A DNA stretch of 64,000 nucleotides from contig JAUMIR010000003.1 in NCBI GenBank assembly GCA_030847615.1, positions 26,782,501-26,846,500 of the forward strand, given 5' to 3'. A program made the translations under genes and the position numbers. This document shows, piece by piece, positions 56,520 to 64,000 of this stretch. Source of the stretch: Gambelia wislizenii (lineage: Eukaryota; Chordata; Lepidosauria; Squamata; Crotaphytidae). The stretch's first letter is position 1. Each line of letters opens with the position of its first letter. The notes under the pieces are model-generated. The model searched no databases. It saw nothing but the letters and a program-made list of their open reading frames with translations, and was not told the DNA's origin.

Positions 56520-56648
56520 CTTCTTCACAAGTTGGTCCCATCCACTTGTTGAAACAAGTGCATCTTCCATTGCGTACATTGCATTGGGATTTGTTGGCAC
56601 ACTGGCATTGCTGGGAGCAGTTGGCACCATATTTATTTGGCTTGCACG
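56520..56648 (-). CDS. Host exon encoding an EGF-like (laminin-type, 8-Cys) domain
   Basis: On the minus strand a 129-bp open segment has an acceptor CCCCTGTAG (AG at 56650-56649) and a donor GTAATG (from 56519). Both junctions are phase 1, the classic symmetrical EGF exon of 43 codons. It encodes CKPNKYGANCSQQCQC, ANKSQCNVRNGRCTC and FNKWMGPTC, with Cys spacing C8C3C1C5C6C1C8C. That is the eight-Cys form found in extracellular multi-EGF proteins such as the MEGF10/SCARF, stabilin or TIE groups. Such domains act outside the cell in adhesion, scavenging or signalling. I cannot tell which gene it belongs to, and no further exon was found in the window, so flanking sequence may be intron. No stop or frameshift is present. 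Confidence 0.75.
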
Positions 56649-57650
56649 CTACAGGGGACACACAGACATACATCATAATAAAATCTAGGAAATGTCACAG
56701 ATTTTTAATTTCACAGTTTTACTATCCTTTCTTGCTTTCCCAAAGGAATTTTAAAAACAGCAAAAGAGAAGAGGAAAACAATGCTAAATGGAATGCTAAA
56801 AAAAAGAAGGAACAATTTGACTCTTCTCTTAGAGTTAGTCAAGATTTTACAAGCATGTAATCTAGTTGGCTTTCAGTCAATCCATTAATTAAATTTAAAG
56901 ATATTTCATTTTGCAAGACTTCAACGACACCGGTAGAATCCTTGGTGGAGAGTCTACTTTATCCATAAATATGAAATCAATTTTTATTTTTAAAAGCTAT
57001 CATTACTAGCTAGAAGGAAAAGCCCCCTTTAACTTGTTCCATTAAAATTTAGAACTATGGAATGTTCTGTAGTGGTATAACAGCCAAAATAACTTCAAAG
57101 ATACATGTTTGCAGGGCAGGGCAGCCTTCCCCAGTCTGTGTCTTTCTAGATGAGTTGGAATACAGTGCCAAATATTGTCAGACAGCATTCCTGAAGAGAG
57201 AACAGGTAGGAAAAGAGAGAGAAGGACCTCACCAGATGCAGATAATGCCAGTGCTTCAACTATAGGGAGGGAAAGAATATTGAAAAATATGCTTTTTTAA
57301 TGTTGAGAAACTGAGGAGAATCTTGACGGTTTGGGACTTATTCTGTGCAAAATTTGCAGGTGGCTGTTTTCTGCAGAAACCACCATTTTCTGTGTATGAC
57401 ACAGCCTTTTCTGTGTGGAAAATAATATTTCAATGCAGAAATATTAATTCCTGTGCAGAAAATCTGGTTTTCTGCACAGAAGCCAGCCTCTCCTGCGTGG
57501 AAATTTCAACACAGATATTTTAATCCCTGCACAGAAAATGCATATGGTAAAACAATCCAATCTTACATTCACATCTCCATCACTTGTTTCTGGGCTCCTT
57601 ATACATTTCTGACAGTCTCTCTGGTGTTAAATACCATCAATGCATAATTT
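56649..57650. other. Presumed intron; no other exon seen
   Basis: Upstream of the EGF-like exon on the minus strand. It includes a cluster of TTTTCTG/CAGAAAA phrases at 57350-57540. No recognisable gene. Confidence 0.45.
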
Positions 57651-57654
57651 TTTA

Positions 57655-59380
57655 GAAGTTTTCTTTAAGATCAAATACTCCAGGTAAATCTCAGGCCTTT
57701 AGTCCACATTTTACCCATTGCTCTAACTGTATTTCATGGCCCACATTTTGTGCACATTTGACCAGGCATTCTTTTACTTGTTCTTCTTCCATCTCTATTT
57801 TTTGCAACATTTTATACACCTTAGTAATTAAATTATCATCATCTGAACACAATCCTTCCCCCTAGTGATAACTGTAGTTTCTTTTCTGTAGATCATTTTG
57901 TTATTTCATTCCAAATTCTCATATAGTTATTCTGAAAGATTTCAGGATTCTTTTTATTTTATTTATTTATTTATTTATTTATACCCCGCTTTTCAGCCTC
58001 AAGGCTATCAGAGCGGCTTACAAATTGTTTTAAGCAATAGCTATTTACACATCTACACTGCATTAAGCAGTTTCCAATGTGTGTTAGCTAATTGCCCCCC
58101 ACAAGCTGGGTACTCATTTTACCGACCTACGAAAGGATGGAAGGCTGAGTCTACCAAAGTATTTCACCTTTTTCTCAATTCTGAAACTTCATTTAGTCAT
58201 AAGCTCCATTTCTTCATCTTGTCTCATATTTTCAGTTAACATAATAGTTTTCTCCAGCAATATCATTCATTTAGCAGTTTCATAAGAGGCTCAATACTCC
58301 CCAGTGGGCTTCCTAACCATCACCAAATGCTCTCAACTTCAAGCTATAGCCTTTCATAGTTACACCTTGTATACCAACCTTTTATTTTCCTTTTGAGACT
58401 GTTAATAGAAAAAGTAAAGGTGACCAGGGACAACCCTGACTTGACCCTCATTGAATCAAATAAGGTTTCATCTTCTCACCATTAATCAAGATCTGTGCTT
58501 TTTAATAGTCATAAATTGATTCAATCCATCTAATAAAGTTCTGTCCAAAATTCAATCTATTCAAAATCTCAAACATAAATGTTCAACTAACATTGTCAAA
58601 AGCCTTCTCTGCATCTAGAAAGATTAGTGCTAGTTTTTTTTCTCATTAATTTTTCACAATGTTCTAAAATATCTAGCATATAACATGTATTATCTCTTAA
58701 TAGTCTCTTGGGTTAAAAAATCCACATTTATATTTGTGTATCCATTCTTGTTAATATCTTTTTCATTCTTTCAGCCCAAATCACTGCAAACATTTTGGAG
58801 TTGTTCAGTTCAGTGAAGAAATATGTCTGTAATTTTTAGCTTCAATTACATTGCAATCCTCTTTATGAATTTAAGTTATATTAGCACTCTCCCATGTCTC
58901 AGGTATTTCCCCCCTCAAAATTTGAAATATAAAGTGGTTAAACCATTTGGCCCTGGGGTTCTCCCCACTTTGCATTTCTTAATTGCCTCTACCACCTCTA
59001 CAATTACTATTGGTTGATTCAGTCTCTTCCTCTGATCTTCTGTAATTTGTGGTAGATCTTTTTTTGTACAGAAATATCTAAATCCTTCCACTTGAACTCT
59101 GTTGTTCTTTAAAAAGTGTTGAATAATAATTGTAAACAATTGTCTTGATTTTTTTCTTGATCTCTATATTCCTCTTTTCCCTCTTGAATCTCTATAGTAA
59201 GTTTTTCTTTCATTCTTTTCTCCACTTGCAATCCAGCCATCCTCCTGGTTTCTTAGTGATAATACTTTTAGCGTAATGGTGTGGTAAGGGCCAAAAACCC
59301 CTTCTCTCCATGGTTGTATCAGCAACATAAAAACCTCTGAATAATGTGCGGTCAATTTTCAATACACTGTTTTACTTTGA
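57655..59380 (-). pseudogene. L1 LINE ORF2 remnant, minus strand, split by a SINE
   Basis: Minus-strand pieces in element order: ITEDQRKRLNQPIVIVEVVE then KKCKVGRTPGPNGL (59139-58915, upstream of the RT core), a phrase FLDAEKAFDNV (about 58610), and QGCPWSPL after a stop (about 58430), then C-terminal words KVYKMLQKIEMEEEQVKECL (about 57800). These match L1 ORF2 (EAI..LKNGKAPGPDG, DAEKAFD, QGCPLSPLLF). The frame has many stops. The SINE at 57953-58152 interrupts it. The ORF1 and endonuclease parts were not found. Confidence 0.8.
57953..58152 (-). mobile_element. tRNA-derived SINE (second family) inside L1
   Basis: (TTTA)n at the left is the reversed A-rich tail; ACAAATTGTTTTAAGCAATA and CCAATGTGTGTTAGCTAATT match 37720-37800. 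The tRNA-like head is truncated at GGAAGGCTGAGT. Confidence 0.8.
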
Positions 59381-59539
59381 AACACCAGTCATCAGCAGCT
59401 GCATTGTGCAGGAGGAGCAAGTGGTGTGGGGAAAAAAAGTGGATTCAGTATGAAGTGACATAACATCTTATACAGGCACACCTCAGTTAACAAAGCCTCT
59501 GACAAAGAAGCTCCTTTTTACAAAATATTTTACAAAGCC
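59381..59539. other. Short spacer between L1 and CR1 remnants
   Basis: Nothing recognisable. Confidence 0.4.
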
Positions 59540-60360
59540 AGAGGATAGGATCAGAATTCAAAATGACCTTAACAGATTAGAAAGCTGGGGTAAAACTAAC
59601 AAAATTAATTTCAACAGGGAGAAATGTAGGTTACTGCACTTGGGCATTACAAATGAAAATCATAGATATAGAATGGGTGGCACCTGGCTTGAGGGCAGTA
59701 CATACAAAAGGGATCTAGGAGTCTTAGTGGACGACAAGCTGAACATGAGTCAGCAGTGTGATGTGTCAGCCAAAACAAGCCAATGTGATTCTAGGCTGCA
59801 TGAATAGGAGTATAGTGTCTAGATCAAGGGAAGCCATAGTGCCACTCTATTCTGCTTTAGTTAGATCTCACCTGGAGTACTGTATCCAATTCTGGGCACC
59901 ACAATTTGAGAAGGATATTGACAAACTGGAATGTGTCCAGAGAACGGCAACCAAAATGGTGAAAGGTCTGGAAGCCATGCCCTATGAGGAATGGCTTAGG
60001 GATCTGGGTATGTTTAGCCTAGGGAAGAGAAGGTTAAGACGTGACATCATAGCCATGTTTAAATATTTGAAGAGATGTCATACTGAGGATAGAGCAAGCT
60101 TGTTTTCTGTTGATCCAGAGACTAGAACACAGAGCAGTGGACTCAAAGTACAGGAAAATACATTAGGAAGAACTTCCTGACAGTAAGAGCTGTTCAGCAG
60201 TGGAAAGCACTTCCTCGAAGTGTGGTAGAGTCTCTATCTCTGGAGGTTTTTAAACGGAGGTTTGGTGGCCATCCATTGGGAGTGCTTTAATTGTTTGTTC
60301 CTGCCTGGCAGGGGGTTGGACTGAGTGGCTCTTGTGATCTCTTCCAACTCTATGATTCTT
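59540..60360 (+). mobile_element. CR1 LINE 3' fragment, plus strand
   Basis: Begins CCAGAGGATAGGATCAGAAT and ends TCCAACTCTATGATTC. The frame 59758-60180 covers [20 protein letters not shown] and GMFSLGKRRLRRDIIAMFKY, broken at the 3' side. The copy closely resembles the 34694 copy in its first 150 bp. Confidence 0.88.
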
Positions 60361-61416
60361 TGCCACCCTTACCTCTTTTCCTTATGTCTAGGTGAAAGGT
60401 TGATTTTTTAGCAGCATCAGCATTGGGATGATGGTGAAGGAAGACTACAGAAACACAGAGTTTGGTGTGGGGTCACAGACGTGTGTCTGTAGTAAACAGT
60501 GCAGTAAAGCTTGAGCTGGAAAAGAATGGGAATGTACTCTAGCTGATTCTATTGTTGCTTTGTGTGTCTACTTACATCAGGCAAGGTAAACAGCAGCTAA
60601 CTCCAGAATCCCTTACTAAGCATCTGTGAACAGCATCTACACTGTGAAAATAATGCAGTTTGACACCACATTGACTGCCATGGCTCCATTCTACAGAGTC
60701 CTGGAATTTGTAGTTTTGTAAGGCACTAGTATTCTTTGGCAAAGAAGCCTAAATACCATATAAAACTACAAATCCCAGGATTCCATAGGATGGACCTACA
60801 GTACTTAAAGTGGTCTCAAACTGCATTATTTCAACAGTGAAGATGCACCTAAAGAGACAAGGAGAGAGCAGATAAGCCTCCATCACCCAGCTGCCTTCCT
60901 GCAAGTTTTTAAAAAGCATAAACCTTTAAGTTTGGTCAGCAAAATGGAAATCATAACAAAAATGGAAGCCTAGTGAAAGGAAAAAAAAAGCAAGCAAGCA
61001 AGCAAGCAACCATGCCTTGCTGGATGTCCTTTGAATGAATCTTTTAAGAACTCTCCGAGATTCCAAATGTTTTATCTACTTGTAGAAGACTTCCCTGACA
61101 TGGTCATTTCTTTTCACATGTGCATATTTTGTTAGAAAAGTTTAGTGAAACATTTGACCTGCTCTCCTCTTTAGTGGTGTAGAAACCTATCTCTATTCTT
61201 TCCATGTTATTTCTGCCTCTGGTACCAAATTTGCTTTTAATGAAGTAATGCCCAGGAACTCATCTACATTGTTAATAAAGGTATACCTGTATTGCCAATT
61301 CACATATCATCATGTAGGTTTTGCTTATAAAAGCACATGCCACAATAATATGTAAATCATTAAGGTGAAACAATCCTTCTTTACATTTACAAGATGCCAT
61401 TATTACTACAATAATG
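60361..61416. other. No gene; hAT-like palindromic MITE at 60632-60851
   Basis: At 60632-60851 the inverted ends GCATCTACACTGTG and CAGTGAAGATGC enclose paired arms (AATAATGCAGTTTGACACCA and a reversed copy TGGTCTCAAACTGCATTATT). An (AAGC)n run is at about 60989-61008. Confidence 0.65.
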
Positions 61417-62057
61417 CAAGTTGTCCCTGCACATTCGCTGGGGCTAGGAGTGGAGCACCAACATGAAAATGAAAAAAATACAAATAAGTTAATCCCTGCC
61501 CCCAACATACATACTACATGTATTGTAGACTCTTCTCTTGCCAAGAGGACTGCTGATACCTGCCACTGCGGTAGTAACACCCGCCCCTGGGCACACAAAC
61601 CATGCCCCTCACCCACACTCACCTCCTTGCCAGCATTCCCTCCCTCTGCCCTGCCAACAACACAACTCCAGCTCGCTTTCTTACCTTGCACTAAAACAGT
61701 GCTGCCCGTTTAAAACAGTAAGGTCACTCCTTTTTCAAACCGAAGCTAAAAGTTGCAACTGTAGCAACACCCCTCCTGGATGCACAAATCACGCTTGTCA
61801 CCCACACTCGCCTTCCCCCATTTCTCCCTCCCTCTACCCTGCCAACAACACAACCTTACTGAGTTTTTTAAATGGGCAGTGCTTTTTTGGTGCTAGGTAA
61901 GAAAGCAAGCTGGAGTGTTTTGTTGCCAGGACAGGAGGAGGAGGAGGAGGAGGGTGGGGCCTTGGAGTTTGAACTAGCTGATCAGCAGCTACAAACCGTG
62001 AATACACAAAATACACACAAAAAAATGTGAAATACGCAAATGTGGAGGGACAACTTG
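61417..62057. mobile_element. Pogo/Tigger-like MITE (same terminus type as 8877)
   Basis: CAAGTTGTCCCTGCACATTC and GAAATACGCAAATGTGG then AGGGACAACTTG are inverted termini close to those of 8877-9368. TA follows on the right; TG stands on the left. An internal direct duplication is present (61568-61672 and 61768-61852). It has no gene. Confidence 0.75.
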
Positions 62058-64000
62058 TATTTGTTTACATATTTTTAAATAGTGTGTCCCAACAGTATTG
62101 CCCTCAGGATGGGAAACAGTAAAAAAAAAATATCTCAAACTACTTAATACAACCAAACTATGTATTGAAAACAAACAAGGCTAATCAAACATAGAACAGT
62201 AGCATTAGCAATCAGATATGACAGCATCATAAGACGAGCCTAAAAGCGATCAAGTGTAAGAATTAAAAGGCCATTGCCTAGTACATAAGGACCTAAGAAT
62301 AGGTGTTCAGTAGGATTGCCAGCTCTCATGGCCCAGCCCTAAGTATCCAATTTTTGTGCGTTATCCCCAGATGGGAGACAAGGGTACAAATTCTCCAGTT
62401 TGGGATAGCTCAGTTCTGGGTAAGAGGCAAGGCTGTGTGCAGAGCTTGCTACAATAGATTCTCTGGGAGGGAGGTTGTCTATGTCCACACAAGGTGCTTG
62501 TCTACACGAGAGGCAAAACTCTAAATGGACTCCCCAAAAGTTTTGCCCCTGAGCCACCCCGCTACTTGTCAGTCCACAGGGACATCAGTTAGATTGTCTA
62601 CATGTGCCCTCACATCCACATGTTGCTTGGGTTCACCACTACCACCTTTCACCACCAGCTCCCTGGCAGAGCCAGAACAGATCGTGGCTTGGCAGGCACT
62701 GCCATTTCCCTCAACATCTGGACCACTTCCCAGCCCAGAATGGTGATGGAAAGGTTTTTCTCTCCTCAGTGCCACTTCGGCTGGCACAGTCACTTGCTCT
62801 GAGGCAAAAGAGTTGTTCAGATCACCTCCAGAGTGAATCCACTGTTCACGCTACAGGAAACACTGGAGTTTCCAGCAAATTCCAGAGCAAACTGTGAGGT
62901 TTTTTTTTTAACCTGGGTTAAAGGTGGTATATCCCAAGTTTAGTGCAGATAGGGCTGTACGTCATGTGGCTTTATTGCACCAGATTTGGGAATAAGGCTG
63001 CACATCTTGTGGCCTTATCACACCAGATGTGGGGGGATGGGACGGGTTTTTCCCCTTGTGTAGACAAGCCCTTAGTTAGTTTCCTCCTTCCTTCCCAGTT
63101 GTTGTGGTACCAGGGCTCACTCTCTGCTCTGCATCCTCCTAAGTAAGGGAGAAGGAATGATCTTTTCATTTCACCTTGTTCTTGGAACAGCCCCTTTAGC
63201 TAAGATTTCTGTATTAATTGCCAAAAGGCAAGCAACTGTGGTTAGTACTGAATACATAAGGCTTAATGACATCACCAGGGTTCATTGTCCCTAGGTCTCA
63301 ACTTTTGGCCTGGAAACCTCAGGGCCTAGGGCAATCTTGAACTGCCAGCTGTAATGTTCAGTGAATCTTCCTAGGGCCACCATAATCAAGATGAGCCTCT
63401 CTCTTTGGTTGTCACCAACCTAACCTTCAAGAAGGACCTCAGATTCAGTAAGCTAAGTTACATGTACAAGTCCATGCATTCTTTTTAAGGGCTGTCATAC
63501 AACTTTAGTAATGTGTGCAATGGGTCTCAGGTTTTTGTTACTGATTACATGGGACTTGCTGGGTGATCGTTAGTGACACCTCTCTTGCTCCACACCTCCC
63601 TTTCTAACCTGCACACACCTTCTTTCATCTGGATTGCGATAAACACAAAAGATCTTTTCTTTTCACCAGCACCTGAGCTATTATATTAGTAAGAATGATT
63701 CACTGGCCAATTAGAAGTGCCACCCCTATGTGTGGGAGAATTCTTTAGTTCAATTCAGACATTTTAGCGCTTTCAATTAAGGGAATGTTATGAGACAGGC
63801 TCTTGCAAACACCTCTGGGCCTGATTTTAATTTAAGTAATAACCACATTTTCATGTTCATAACAATGTGAATTTTAGACATCTGCTTGAAAGTCTGCAAT
63901 GTTAATTTAGCAGAGGGGGAGAAAGCAACCCAATAAAAACCTGCTATATATTCTCTTGCTTTTTTTTTAATTAACGTTATGGTTGTTTAATGGGTGCTTT
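62058..64000. other. No gene seen
   Basis: Overlapping frames at 62303-62897 and 62943-63169 on both strands have no domain, no splice support, and composition typical of non-coding DNA. Confidence 0.45.

Noticed and set aside
56399..56860. Plus-strand frame of 153 codons over the EGF exon
   Set aside because: The minus-strand exon has splice sites, symmetrical phase and Cys spacing; the plus frame is its shadow.
61272..61900. Overlapping frames of about 100-140 codons on both strands
   Set aside because: They lie in a MITE with an internal duplication and have no domain; frames on opposite strands of the same length indicate composition, not coding.
1..64000. Endogenous retrovirus or other viral remnant
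   Set aside because: I looked for LTR pairs, primer-binding sites and gag/pol/env-like words and saw none; all RT matches are of non-LTR type.

Overview
The window is vertebrate nuclear DNA, most probably from a squamate reptile (a lizard is my best guess). The evidence is the mix of repeats: many 5'-truncated CR1 LINEs ending in the CR1 3' octamer (ATTCTATG)n, a second non-LTR retrotransposon with an FxDD reverse transcriptase, an L1 remnant, tRNA-headed SINEs with a BovB-like 3' end of the Sauria-SINE type, and several families of DNA transposons and MITEs. I see no bacterial, viral or plasmid genes and no rRNA, functional tRNA or CRISPR. Almost everything that codes, or once coded, belongs to transposons. 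The only convincing host coding sequence is one 129-bp, phase 1-1 EGF-like exon on the minus strand (56520-56648), so much of the window may be intron of one large host gene.

The centrepiece is a 7.9-kb PIF/Harbinger element (1625-9521). It has terminal inverted repeats GGGTGC(C/G)TTTACAC and a 3-bp TTG target duplication. It carries three decayed, intron-containing genes: a DDE transposase (+, 1987-3689), a SANT/Myb-like protein (+, 4140-5621), and a second, different SANT/Myb-like protein with a coiled-coil tail (-, 8667-6055). The two SANT genes converge and all of their introns that can be phased are phase 1. A pogo/Tigger-like MITE with a GC-rich palindromic minisatellite (8877-9368) sits inside the element beside its right end.

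From 10.9 to 26 kb come a Harbinger-like MITE family (termini GGACTTTATCAGA or GGAGATTATCAGA, 3-bp duplications), two head-to-head CR1 copies (11516-14038 minus, 14150-15985 plus), SINEs, and a CR1 interrupted by another LINE (24163-26134). From 26 to 45 kb are more MITEs: a mariner-type palindrome (30099-30385), two adjacent long foldback elements (32008-32336 and 32609-32939), a second CR1 interrupted by the same LINE at the same CR1 site (34694-35979), and a further GGACTTT element (39728-40268). From 45 to 64 kb are the longest CR1 copy (46190-48145), Tigger and hAT-like MITEs, the EGF exon, an L1 remnant with a SINE inside it (57655-59380), a last CR1 (59540-60360) and another Tigger-like MITE (61417-62057).

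The nested insertions give a relative chronology: CR1 is older than the 11991 MITE and than the LINE insertions at 24200 and 35025; L1 is older than the SINE at 57953; the Harbinger element is older than the pogo MITE at 8877. No bounded transposon gene looks intact. Class assignments rest on visible motifs, termini and target duplications; no database search was possible.
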